In this document: positions 1-9,744 of the stretch, piece by piece | How the letters are laid out: the number at the start of each line of letters is the position of its first letter | How positions within the stretch are numbered: position 1 is the stretch's first letter | Source of the DNA: Calocera cornea HHB12733 | Lineage: Eukaryota > Basidiomycota > Dacrymycetes > Dacrymycetales > Dacrymycetaceae | DNA: 38,844 nucleotides | Assembly (NCBI GenBank): GCA_001632435.1 | Contig: KV424026.1 | Span: 30,949 to 69,792, forward strand | Direction of reading: 5' to 3' | Position numbers and translations under genes: made by a program | The notes under the pieces: model-generated | Seen by the model: only the letters and a program-made list of their open reading frames with translations | What the model was told of the DNA's origin: nothing | The model's database searches: none

Positions 1-418
1 TATTACTAGAACTGCTAATGGAGCTTGTAGGAGCATATGTGAGGCTCTGTTTAGTATAAAGACTACTTGGACAATATGTAAAATGGGCTAATTTAGACTG
101 AGAAGGGGCTACAGCCGGGGCTACAACACAGTTGTGCTGTACCCCACCCCCTTCAAGGACATTGGGGTTGACGCAGGAAATACTCCTCCTGGGGGGACCC
201 TGGTTTTTAGGACGGCTTGGTGACCTGACGCTGGACGCAATCAGAGCAGGCTACAGAAGCTTCTGAGGTCTTCCCGCTCAGCGCCGCACGGTTTAAGTAG
301 ACGCGTCGTCCCGCGATCTGATGGTCCCTCTTTCTCTCAGACCACAACCTCGGTGGACGGATAACAGTGAGTCCCCCAGCCTTTGGGCATACATCTCGAA
401 CTCAGAGTTTTCCCAGTA
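1..418. other. Upstream non-coding region
   Basis: No coding frame here has an ATG start, length or composition that I can support. The stretch precedes the first ubiquitin-like gene and probably holds its promoter and 5' leader. Pyrimidine-rich tracts occur near 325-345, but I see no clear TATA element. Confidence 0.4.
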
Positions 419-1013
419 ATGTCAGGCAACACAAAGAGACCAGCTCTCACGCCTTCCATTGAGATGAGTTCTCTCGATAATCCGGACAAGAAATACCTTT
501 TCCCACTTACCGTGTGCCGTGACGACAAGGTGCGCTTGCCGACGAACAATGACAGAGCGCGTCTGACAGAGATCCCAGGCCTTCGACTTAGCTTTGACCA
601 AGACCTTCAAGTACCTCGGAGATCCGCTTGTCATCTATACTATCGAAGGCAAGGTGCTACCGCGCGATATCTTTCCCAAGTTTGTGAAGAAGAATGCCGA
701 GTTCCTTGTCGGACCGCAGTTTTTCGAGTTCAAGATAGCCTATTCTCGTGAGACCACCAAGTTCAATACCTGCAAGGACCATGGGCATACCAAGTTGCAA
801 GTGTTCGTCGAAGACTATGCCAGAGAGATGCTCAAGACGATGGATGACGTGGTGCTTCGTAACAGTAAAGGCGATATTCTGGACCTGGACCAAACTGTCG
901 GGGCCGCGGGTGTTCTACCGGGCGAACGTCTCATCTGTACTTGGCCCGCTACTGATGTTCAAATGGCCTCTCTTCCCGGATCGAGTCTCTATGGTCCTGG
1001 GCGGATGAAATGA
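419..1013 (+). CDS. Two-domain ubiquitin-like family protein, member 1
   Basis: Model: exons 419-529 and 579-1013, with a 49-base phase-0 intron (gtgcgc...cccag), giving 181 residues. The start is the first ATG of the open frame. The intron sits where the paralogues at 1851 and 2793 have theirs, after a first beta-hairpin (KKYLFPLTV). The second half ends with GDILDLDQTV followed by GERLICTW. This matches the final beta-grasp strand and turn of the other members, which resemble SUMO/Rad60-type domains. No Gly-Gly end is present, and the protein runs on about 20 residues past the domain, so conjugation is unlikely. It is the most divergent of the three tandem members. Function is unknown; a protein-protein interaction role is inferred only from the fold-like pattern. 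Confidence 0.65.
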
Positions 1014-1086
1014 TGTACTGGGGCATGGGGTGGTGCTGAGTATATGCACACGAGGGACGGTCACGGAGGCTAGCTATATGCACTCG

Positions 1087-1405
1087 TTCCGAATCCCAAA
1101 CTGTACAGTCTACACTGACTCCGGGGAACTCATCCATATGTCCGTCTGGTCTATGTATGCGCAAGAAAACGACCATGGTGTTCTACGTTCACGAACAGTC
1201 TAAGGACACACTCTATCCCGTGGAAGTGGCACCAGATGATGCAGTTGCCTGTGTCGTTGACAACCTTGCCAAGGAGTTCGGTATGGATGCTGGAGAAGCC
1301 GAGCTCTGGATGGAGGGGTATAAGGTGGATCCGGAGACTGTCATGGAGTATTCGGAGGTCTCCGCGGGCGATACGGTCACCATCGTCTGGACGGGAGAGA
1401 TTTGA
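1087..1405 (+). pseudogene. Truncated, frameshifted relic of the ubiquitin-like family
   Basis: One frame from about 1087 reads TDSGELIHMSVWSMYA, matching the middle of members 2 and 3 (ESGDIIHSSVWSSY in member 2). At about 1150-1165 the homology jumps to another frame that starts at an ATG (1157) and runs to 1405. That part contains FYVHEQ, a beta-grasp-like middle and the end GDTVTIVWTGEI, equivalent to the C-terminal strand of the paralogues. No equivalent of exon 1 is visible upstream (1014-1086). A single-base-scale frameshift plus loss of exon 1 indicates a relic. The 82-residue frame from 1157 could still be expressed as a stand-alone C-terminal domain, which I cannot exclude. Confidence 0.6.
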
Positions 1406-1850
1406 TAGAGCACGTTTGACAACAGGCATGAGCGAAGGAAGAAGGTCCCAGCCTGCCCGGTCACGCACAGCGTAACGCTGTCAGCATATATACATAGCTT
1501 ACGTACGGATACGACTACTGTGTACCATTCCCCATTCCTCATCCGGCACACCTCCAAGTCTCCTCCAATCGCAACGCCTGGGTGCCTGTCCTCTAGTGTG
1601 GGAGCGTCATACGCATAGATGGGTAGAGCCATGATGTACACGTCCGATGGGTGCCTCGACGCGTCGCGCCGCCTTGAATGCAGAAGTCTTCCTAATCACG
1701 CGGACACAGCTCTACTCGCGACGGTCACATTGGCGCATCGTAGTTGTGTTCTCCCACAAGGAAAAACGTGCACGGTGAGCAGCGCACTACTTATAGGAGA
1801 ACTGACTAACTATCAATGGATAATAATGCTTATAGTCAGAAGCATTGAAG
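1406..1850. other. Intergenic region between relic and member 2
   Basis: A plus-strand frame runs 1619-1969, but it overlaps exon 1 of member 2 in a different frame and has no family-like content. I see no gene. The stretch probably includes the promoter of the gene starting at 1851. Confidence 0.4.
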
Positions 1851-2378
1851 ATGCCACCGACCGTGCCCTCTATCCGTATCGCGCTGAAGAGCATGAAGAC
1901 GCATACATACCTCATTCCAGTCAAAATTACCTCTACATGGAGCGTAAGCGACTGCATCTGCGCTTCTAGTCTACGATTGAACTAGCATGTCCAGGAACTT
2001 CAACTCACTCTCAGAAAGATCTTCCCCAGCTTTCAGAGTCCGTTCATCATCTATGCCGAGTCGGGCGACATCATCCACTCGTCCGTTTGGTCGTCGTATG
2101 TGACCGATCAAGCTCTGTTCTTCGTGGAACCACGTCCCAAAGAGAAGTTAAGACTGATTGTGGACGTATCCGGACCATCGGAGCCTGTCACCGTCGCTGT
2201 ATATCCTTGGGGGGAGTTACAGCACATGATGGACAGATTCGCCAAGCGGTTGGGGAAAGACCCGACTGGAGCCAGGCTGGAGAAGGACGGCTCCACTCTG
2301 CACTTGAGTCAGACGGTAGAAGAGGCGGGGATAGTCTCGGAAGATCGACTCATGTGCACCTGGAGGGACGAGTTGTAG
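1851..2378 (+). CDS. Two-domain ubiquitin-like family protein, member 2
   Basis: Model: exons 1851-1943 and 1995-2378, with a 51-base phase-0 intron (gtaagc...gtccag), giving 158 residues. The start ATG gives MPPTVPSIRIAL, parallel to MPKAAVPSIRIAL in member 3. Exon 2 opens ELQLTLRKIFPSF, aligning without gaps with member 3. It continues ESGDIIHSSVWSSY and FFVEPRP, then a SUMO-like domain of about 70 residues: strand RLIVDVS, helix with MMDRFAKRLG, strand GARLEKDG, turn LSQTVEEAGI and last strand RLMCTW, ending RDEL. There is no Gly-Gly terminus. The first about 75 residues form a second probable beta-grasp unit. Members 2 and 3 are the closest pair, consistent with recent tandem duplication. 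Confidence 0.75.
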
Positions 2379-2792
2379 CTCATGTCGCGTTAGGGTAATG
2401 CAACAGCCCGTCACGCCGCTCATTCTTCTCTCCCTTCCACCATCATTCTCTTCGCATCCTCTACCGTAACATCCCCGCTTATCCAGCACTGCATGTCTGT
2501 TGATTCATCCGTAACGGATTCCCTATGTGGTTATCCCACCTGATAGCATAACCGCTCATTGTACCGGGTGACTCGTTCGATGTGTAGGCGCAGCCCAAAA
2601 AACGGCGCGTCGCGCACCACGAAATTCCAACGTGTTCCCGCTCACGCGGACGCGTCCTTTCTGGAACGCGCTCCTGCCACAGACTTTTCACTCTTCTCTC
2701 TCCATCTACGTGCATACAGACGGTGATTAGCCCGACTACTCTATGAGCACTGTTTTGACACGTTCGAACTCAGGTCCAACGCCGATATCAAG
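2379..2792. other. Intergenic region between members 2 and 3
   Basis: No supported gene. A minus-strand frame at 2479-2715 has no recognisable content. The region presumably holds the end of transcript 2 and the promoter of member 3. Pyrimidine-rich tracts lie near 2424-2450 and 2688-2706. Confidence 0.4.
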
Positions 2793-3327
2793 ATGCCTAA
2801 AGCTGCTGTTCCTTCTATCCGTATCGCCCTGATGAGCAACAAGAAGAAGACCTACCTCGTTCCACTTAAGAAAGTCTGCACGTGGCCGGTAAGTGGAGCA
2901 CAAAATGCCGCCTCACATCAGTCTAACCTACCGCTACTAGCTTGCGGAGCAGACCATCAAACTCTTGTTCCCCGGACTCTTCAAGCCTTTCGTGGTCTAC
3001 AACGAGTCTGACGATGTCATCCACCATTCCGACTGGTCGTTGTATGCGCTTGAGCAGACGACTTTCTATGTGGAGAACCGTCCAGAGGCAAGACTGGATG
3101 TGCACCTTGAGGACTCAGACGGAAACAGACAGCGCTACTCGGTCAAGCAAAGTCGCAAAGTCCAGAAGGTAGCAGACTTGTTTGCCGAATACTGCAAAAA
3201 GACCGATAAAACGGTGAAAGTCTGGAAGAAGGGCCATCGAGTCCATTTGTCCCAATCATGGGAAGAGGCAGGGATCGTGTCGGGCGATGTCCTCAAAGTT
3301 TACTGGGCGGATGAGGAAGAGAGCTGA
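2793..3327 (+). CDS. Two-domain ubiquitin-like family protein, member 3
   Basis: Model: exons 2793-2888 and 2941-3327, with a 52-base phase-0 intron (gtaagt...ctactag), giving 160 residues. N-terminal unit: strands IRIALM and TYLVPLKK, helix AEQTIKLLFP, then FVVYNESDDVIHHSDWSLY. C-terminal unit, from about residue 85: RLDVHLEDSDGNRQRYSV, helix VADLFAEYCKK, strand VKVWKKG, LSQSWEEAGI, GDVLKVYW, end ADEEES. The spacing from first strand to last strand, the helix with YC, and the acidic turn before the last strand are those of SUMO-type domains. The Gly-Gly needed for conjugation is absent. The shared intron position with members 1, 2 and the 11691 gene shows common descent. Likely a soluble adaptor-like protein; function unknown. 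Confidence 0.78.
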
Positions 3328-3709
3328 TCGCCGGTGAAGCATGTAATGGTCGACGCGAAGATCGTGACGGTCGACATACGCAGGTATATCTGGAAGGAGG
3401 ATGAGCACCCCATATCCGATGAAGCATGTAATGATCACTGTTATAACGCCGTGCATACAGCCTTCACAGTATGGGGACATATGCACCGGATCGCACCCTA
3501 TTGCCGCATGTGGGAAAGCGGCGCATAGCTCGTATGCTATGAATCAAGCGCCGTCCAACACTACATGCACTTAAGGACATAACACCCCTCACTGCTGTCT
3601 CCGACTCCTGCCACGACACCGCTCAGGTCCTGTCCGATCGAGCATGTACTCATCGATAGCACAACCACCTCTATGCCACAGAATACAAGCCGCTCCCCTA
3701 GCCTCTGGC
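3328..3709. other. Convergent intergenic region
   Basis: This lies between the 3' end of member 3 and the 3' end of RPF2. The 12-base string gatgaagcatgt recurs as gaagcatgtaatg near 3336 and 3421, a small local duplication. No gene is supported. Confidence 0.4.
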
Positions 3710-4805
3710 TTACTCCTCCGTCTCCATCTGCCCCTCCTCCACGCGTCGCCTCTTCGCCCCCCTCTCCTCCTTGAGCGCCCTGACCTTCCTCCCCTGGAGC
3801 TTGCCCAGATCCTGCCTCCCCACATGCACGCGCCCAACCATATCGCCGCCCTCATCGACGGCCACATTCTTCCTCTTCCTCCCGAGCCCGCTCTCAACAT
3901 CCCGTTTCTCGAGCTTGCGCTTGCGCGTCGCCGCGCGCCAGAGGTCCTCGTCCGGCGGCTGGTGGCGGCGCAGGGAGAGGTCGAGCGCGGGACCAATCGG
4001 CTCGAGCTCCACACGGGGCGTGCGCTGCCCCGAGGCCAGGAAACGCATGGCGTAGCAGCGCACGTGCACGGGAGGCAGGTCCTTCCCCTCCGTGCTCTCG
4101 TTCGTGAATGACGCAGGGAGGGGCCCGAGGGAGACCTGGACAACGTGCTCCAGCCCGGCGAGGGTGATCCCGTCTATCTGCTCGCCGTTGAACAGGTCTA
4201 GCAGGAGGGACTTGACCTGCTGGAACCGCGGGTGCGTGTCAAACAGCGGCGAGTCGAACGTCATCAAGGGTCTGTGGCCCGGGGGCGGCTTGCGGCCGGA
4301 GAAGTCCGACATGGGCACGTAGGCGTCTACGCCCAGCTCGAGCATCTCCAGCACGCGCGAGTCGTACATGCGGATGAGAGTGAGGTCGTGCGGCCGTTTT
4401 TTGCTGTGTGTGCCGACGAGGAAGAGCGGCGCGTCGTTCTTCTGCGCCCAGAAGATGAACGAGTCGGTCGACTCGAACGGGTGCACAGCGTTCTTCTTCG
4501 AGAAGGAGATCGCGTTGGGTCTTTTCAGTGCCATCTGCAACAAGGGGGTTAGGAGTGCTGAGAGAGGAGGGGGGAACGGGAGAGGGGAAGGCGCACCAGG
4601 TCCCGCAGCACCCCGTTCAGCCGCTCGCCCGTCGTGCTGCCCTTGACGAAGATGGCCGTCTTGGCGGGCTCGACCTCCTGCGGCTCGCGCGCGAGCATGG
4701 CCCGCTTCGACCGTGCATTTTTGGGCTTCCTAATCCTCAGCGCTGTATCTCAGTCCTACATCTTCTGTGCGGGGGGGGAGGAGGGACTCACACTACTCGT
4801 AGCAT
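3710..4805 (-). CDS. RPF2: Ribosome biogenesis factor RPF2 (Brix domain)
   Basis: RPF2 acts in the nucleolus with RRS1 to recruit the 5S RNP to pre-60S particles. Model on the minus strand: exon 1 4792-4805 (14 bases), exon 2 4597-4729, exon 3 3710-4534, giving 323 residues, close to human (306) and yeast (344). The protein opens MLRVVKPKNARSKRA, then KTAIFVKGS and GVLRDLMALKRPNA. The Brix core follows with FESTDSFIFWAQKND, APLFLVGTHSKKRP, RMYDSRVLEMLELGVD and GITLAGLEHVV, the order seen in RPF2 orthologues. The tail from about residue 240 is basic (RKRKLEKR, AKRRR), typical of nucleolar proteins. The exon 1 model is unusual but keeps the frame and restores the conserved N-terminus. It shares a 316-base divergent promoter with the coiled-coil gene. 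Confidence 0.9.
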
Positions 4806-5121
4806 CGCAGGTCGTCGAAGGGCAGAGCAGAGGCGTCAGGGTCCGCAGAGAGGAGCGCCAAAAATTCCCCTTTGCGCTGTGCGATTTTCACGTGCCCTGA
4901 GCGAGGCTGCCTCCGCCGGAGCCGCGAGGCCGCGGCGGAATCAACCGGTGGGGAGCAGCACGTGACGGATGGATGCGTCTGTGTCCGCGTGCTTCTGTGT
5001 GCGGCGCGAGCGCGCCTCGGCTCGCGTCCCTGTGTCCCACTGCCCCACTGCCACGCCGCCCCCTTTCGTCCCTCCCTCGCCCCTTGCCTCTCCACGCCCA
5101 CGCCGGGAGAGAGTGCGCAGC
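4806..5121. promoter_or_regulatory. Divergent promoter between RPF2 and the CM1 coiled-coil gene
   Basis: The 316 bases between two oppositely oriented starts must carry both promoters, unless the coiled-coil protein starts at the upstream in-frame ATG at 4969. The sequence is GC-rich with a pyrimidine-rich stretch at 5039-5095 that leads into the plus-strand start, a common fungal core-promoter feature. No TATA element is apparent. Confidence 0.5.
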
Positions 5122-8100
5122 ATGGCCTCGCGCAACCTGCACGCCCTCCTCCCGCACGCCACCCCCGGCCCCAGCGAGATAACAAACTCAAACCTCCCCG
5201 AGCTCACCCTCGGCACGCAGATGTCCAGCTTTCACTCCCCGCCACCATCCCCCCGCCAGCAACAACAACAGCAGGGCGGACCGCGCAGGCCCAGTGGATT
5301 CACTGTACCGAGCGGACTGGCGAGCAGGATGACCTCTGCATCTACCCAGTCGTCAGAGCCGATCCGCACGCCCGCGGACGGCGGCTCTCGACGCACAAGC
5401 AGGAATGGCCTCCTGGGGGACGACACGCCCAAGGCTGCTGGAGGACGGATCGATGTGAGCGACGAGGAGGTGCCGAGCGCGACGGAGCTGAGCAATTCGC
5501 GGTTGAGCGGCATTTGGGACGAGCCGGCGAGCGCGGCGAGTGGGGGGGATGGGAAGGGGGATAAGGAGGGGAAGAGGGGGAAGAAGGGGCAGTTGACGCT
5601 GAGGGAGCAGGAGAAGGTGCGTTCCGCCCCTGTTTCTATGTTATGTTGGAGGTACTCATGCATAGATGACAGGCCGCAGACCGTCTGGAAAAGGAGAACT
5701 TCAACCTGAAGCTCAAGGTGCATTTCCTGGAAGAGCGTCTGGCAGAGATGTCGCCCGAGCAGATCGACGCGGCGCTGAAGCAGAACATCAACCTGAAGAT
5801 CGAGGTGCAGTCGCGCGGGATGGAGCTGAAGAAGCAGAAGAAGCTCATCCTCGAGCTGGAGAAGACGGTCGATCGGCTGCAGAAGGCTACTGGGCGGGAG
5901 AGGGAGCGCAAGTTGGAGGAGGAGCTCAGGGAGCTCAGGGAGCAGCTGAGGCGCCGCGCGGGTGGCAAGGGCGTGGAAGGCGGGGCGGACAAGGTGCTCG
6001 CGGAGAAGTATGCCGAGGTCAACGTGCGGAACGAGCAGCTCGAGCAGGCTCTGGAGGAGGCGCAGTCCGCGCTGGAGGAGAACGTGCGCGAGCTGGAGCG
6101 CCAGCGTACGCTTGGCGACCTGCCTGCTGGCCGCGGGCGCGAGGGGAGGATGAAGGAGCAGCTCGAGGCGCGCATCCTCCAGCTCGAGGAGGCCGTCGAG
6201 CGGCTGGAAGTGGAGCGGGAGGAGCAGGCGGCCGAGCTGGACCGCGGGGAGGAGGTGCGGGACCGGCTCGAGGACGAGCTGGAGCAGGTGAGGCTCGAGC
6301 TGGAGGAGCTTACCAGGCGGAGGGAGGTCGAGCTTGCGGATCGCAGTGAGAGCCGGGCGGAGATGGAGGAGGAGCGCGAGGGCCGGGAGCGCCTGCATGA
6401 TGTGCGTCGTATTTTCTTCTGCCATTTTCCCGCTACAGGCCGGACTATGGTGCCTCTGATGCTGCTCGTGCTGACATCGCGGTGCTTGGCTAGATGTGCA
6501 ACAACCTGCGGGACCAGCTGGCGTCGACGCAGATCGAGCTGGAGCGGAAGGAGCGCGAGTGCGACGAGATGGAGGAGGAGCTCGCGGGCCGCGACGAGCA
6601 GAAGCAGGAGGAGCTGTACAGGGTAGAGGAGAACTGGAGGAGCGAGCTCGAGGCTGCTAATGCTAGGGTCGAGAAGCTGCAGGATGTGCGTCATTTCCCA
6701 ATTCCCGTTCCCACATTTCGCCTTTCCGACTTTCTGGCTCTCCGGTTCTGCGCTTGTTGCGTGGATGGATGGATGCTGATACATGTGTGACAGGTTGTGG
6801 CACAACGCGAGCAGGAGGCGAAGGAGAGCCAAGACCGGCTGGAGGCGCTCGAGGCGGACTTCCGCGACCTGCACAACCGGTTCGACGAGGAGGTGGACCT
6901 ATGGGCCGGGGACAAGGAGAAGATGGAGCTGGAGCTTTCGGAGCGGGACGAGGAGCTCAAGGCGGCGAATGAGGATGTGCAGAAGGTGCGTTTCTTCAGA
7001 CTTCATCGTATTGGGGGAACGGCGTGCTGATGTGCGTTGTGGGGATAGTATGGTGAGAGGGTGCAGGAGCTCGAGGAGGAACTCGATAGCCAGGCGAGGG
7101 AGTTTGAGGCTCTTGAGGAACAGCTACGCGCGCTGGAGAGGGAGAAGGCGGAGGCGGAGGAAATGCACGAGCAGGTCGTCGCCGCTCTGAAAGATGTGCG
7201 TGCTTCGGGTCACGGAGTGGCATATATGCTGACTGGACGGCAGAAAATGGCACAACAGCGCAATGAGCTTGAAGACGTCCAGGAGCTGTACGAGGAAGCG
7301 CGGCAGACGCTGCTCGAGGCTAAGGAGAAGATCGACGAGCTCGAGGCGAAGATTGAGGACCTTGAGGCTGCCTTGGATGAGGAAAAACATGGCGGGCAGA
7401 CGCTCAGGATCGAGCAAGACAAGTGGGAGCAGGAGAGGAGGGAGATGGAGGAGCATTGGGGGCGGGTTGTGGCTGATAAGGATCTGGTACGTCTTGATCT
7501 TTGATATGAACGGATGGCTGCTGATTCCTACAGGTCAACGACCGCCTCCGCTCGCAGCTCAGGGACACGGAGGCCCGGCTCACGCAGAAGGAAGACGACC
7601 TGGCGGCGCTGGAGTCGTCCCTCAGCGAGACGCGCAAGTTGAGCGAGAGCAGGACAAGCGACCAGTTCGCGATGCAGCTCGAGCTGGACCGTGTCAAGCG
7701 GGATCTCCAGCGGTGCGAGGCGGACCTGGAGAGGGTTAGGAAGGAGCTCGATAAGCGGGAGGACGTCATTCGCGAGAGGGAGAATGTCATTGCTGGCTTG
7801 GTACGTCGGGCCTACTGTGAAGCACAGTGCGTTGCTGATACCGGTACAGCACGCGACCAACCGCGATATCAGCTCGCAGCTGGCTGCTATGACCCAGACG
7901 AAGCTCAACCTCTCCGACAAGCTGGACGTCGAGCAGCAAGCGCGCAAGTCCGCCGAGACGGACCGCGAGACGTACCGCTCGCGCGTCAACGACCTCGAGT
8001 CGCGCACATCCAAGTCTGAGCGCAGCCTCATCTCGAACGAGCAACGCTTCCGCGAGCAGATCGCCGAGCGCAATACTCTGCTTATGACCATCTTCAACTA

Positions 8101-9038
8101 TATGGAGGAGATCCTCGGTGTGGACAAGAGCTCGGTCTGTGCCTTTCTATGCCCTTTCGGGAGTTGCCTTCTCATGCGCCTGACAGCACAAGTCCGGCCA
8201 GCCGGATCCCAAGCCGTTCACAAACTTCCCGAGCTTCCACGAGAAGCTCATGGCCCGGCTCAAGTCTGTCAGCCAGATCCAGCTGGACTTTGACAGGCGA
8301 TGCAAGGAGGCGGAAGCCCGGTTCTCGGATCGCATGGCGTACGTACCTTCTCCTAACTCAAACTCACTTGTCTGACGGTTATGATGCAGCGATCTCAAGA
8401 AGCAGCTTGACCTGCGTTGGAAGCAGATCGATCGGTTCGAGACTACGCTCAAGGGCGCTACTGAAGCCAAAGCCAAGTGGCGCAAGCAGTATAGCGCTAA
8501 GGAGGGCGAACTGGAAGCCATCAGGGTGAGCGGTCACCCCTATGTGCGTGGACTGAGAGCTGACCTCCCTCGTAGGCATCGAACGCAGAATTGATGAACC
8601 AAGTCAATGCAATGAAGAAGGGCACTTCTGAATCGCCCTCGGAACTCCGCGCCTTGAGCGCGCGCGCAGTCAACGCTGAGAAGCAGCTCGCCGTCCTTCA
8701 AAATCGGCTGCGGGCTGCAGAGGAGGCCGCCATGCATGCCAACGAGAACAAGGGCATGACAGAGTCCAAGTTTGCTGCGCGTGTCCGAGAGTACGAGGCG
8801 CGCGAGAAGGCTTCTGCGGAGAAGATCAAGCGAGAGCGTCAAGGCGCGAAGGAGATGGAAGCTACGCTCAGAGGCCAAATGTATGTTCACGGTCTGTCTA
8901 AATATGGCTCTTTATTGACAGCTGCGTGTTAGTGATCAATTGAGGACGCAGCAGGAGCAGACGGATCGGCGTCTAAGTCAGCTGCGGGAGATCAAGGAAA
9001 CCGGCCCCCTGGTGTCGACTTCTCCTAGATTGCGATAG
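5122..9038 (+). CDS. Long coiled-coil protein with N-terminal CM1 (Cnn_1N) motif, Mto1/ApsB-like
   Basis: CM1 proteins bind and activate gamma-tubulin complexes at microtubule-organising centres. Twelve exons: 5122-5616, 5673-6401, 6494-6685, 6794-6985, 7049-7195, 7244-7486, 7534-7800, 7850-8134, 8187-8338, 8390-8525, 8576-8880, 8933-9038, giving 1082 residues with all phases consistent. Residues 1-155 are Ser/Pro/Gln-rich and probably disordered. The CM1 signature spans about 156-190: LTLREQEK, then ADRLEKENFNLKLKVHFLEE. The rest to about 1060 is almost continuous Glu/Lys/Leu-rich heptad coiled coil. A non-helical break occurs near FNYMEEILGVDKS, with KPFTNFPSFHEKL shortly after. An upstream in-frame ATG at 4969 would add 51 Pro/Arg-rich residues; I prefer 5122 because the composition becomes protein-like there. 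Assignment to Mto1/ApsB/Pcp1 rests on the CM1 motif. Confidence 0.85.
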
Positions 9039-9744
9039 CTGGCTATTGTAGACCGTTCCTTTTCCCCTCGGTATACGGGCTTCGTGCGCTACGGGTGGAC
9101 AGGAGTTCCTTATTTGTATCTTTACTTGTAGTATTAATGCCTTCTCACTATTTTTGGTTTCCCTGATGTCGTGTCGATGAGTGACCGTGCACACGAGGCT
9201 TGTTTCCCTATCTCCATGTGCAACACGATCAAAAAGATCCGGCCTTGGGCCGTTTTCGTGTGCACAGACGGTCATCAGACGCTACCCATTTCCCGTCCTC
9301 TCCAATATTCTGCGCTTGCAACACAATGCGTCGGATTTCCATGGAGATGGCCGTCGTCTCGGGTTTGCGTCCACTTGAAAGGACACGGCGTCCTTGTCCT
9401 CATTGGATGAAGTGGTGCACTTGAGCTAGAGTCTGGGTTTGGACTGGGCGCCTACTTCTGACATCCACACGCGCCAATCAACCGGCATTTTCGGGCGCCG
9501 CTGCATCTATTTCTTGCTGACACTCCTGCCTGCAAGAGCTCTGGACGACATACCGGCTCTGTCCGTACGGAGACCGCTCGGTCCCGTCCCAGGCTGTGCG
9601 TCGGTGCATGGTCCAGTCCGGCCACAATGACTAGCCGGCGGGTTCCGCGCAGCTACTGTCTATATAGCAGCTGTTGAGTGTCCATGGTATTTGTGCCTGG
9701 TCTACTCGTTCCCGCATTGGCATCTGCAATACCTCTGTCTGTCG
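9039..9744. other. Intergenic region
   Basis: No supported gene. Several plus-strand frames (9171-9424) lack conserved content. A different frame from ATG 9684 reads a hydrophobic stretch resembling a signal peptide (GLLVPALASA). It is out of frame with the downstream PLC-like gene, and I found no splice that joins them convincingly. Confidence 0.4.

Noticed and set aside
3644..4111. Plus-strand Pro/Leu-rich frame antisense to RPF2
   Set aside because: RPF2 on the other strand has a full Brix domain; this frame has no conserved content.
5232..6425. Long minus-strand frame rich in Leu, Pro and Arg (397 residues)
   Set aside because: It is the antisense of the Glu/Lys/Leu-rich coiled-coil exons; GC-rich codons on the plus strand keep it open. 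It spans the real intron 5617-5672 and has no domain pattern.
5636..6874. Minus-strand Ser/Arg-rich frame (412 residues)
   Set aside because: Another shadow of the same coiled-coil exons, with monotonous Ser/Arg composition.
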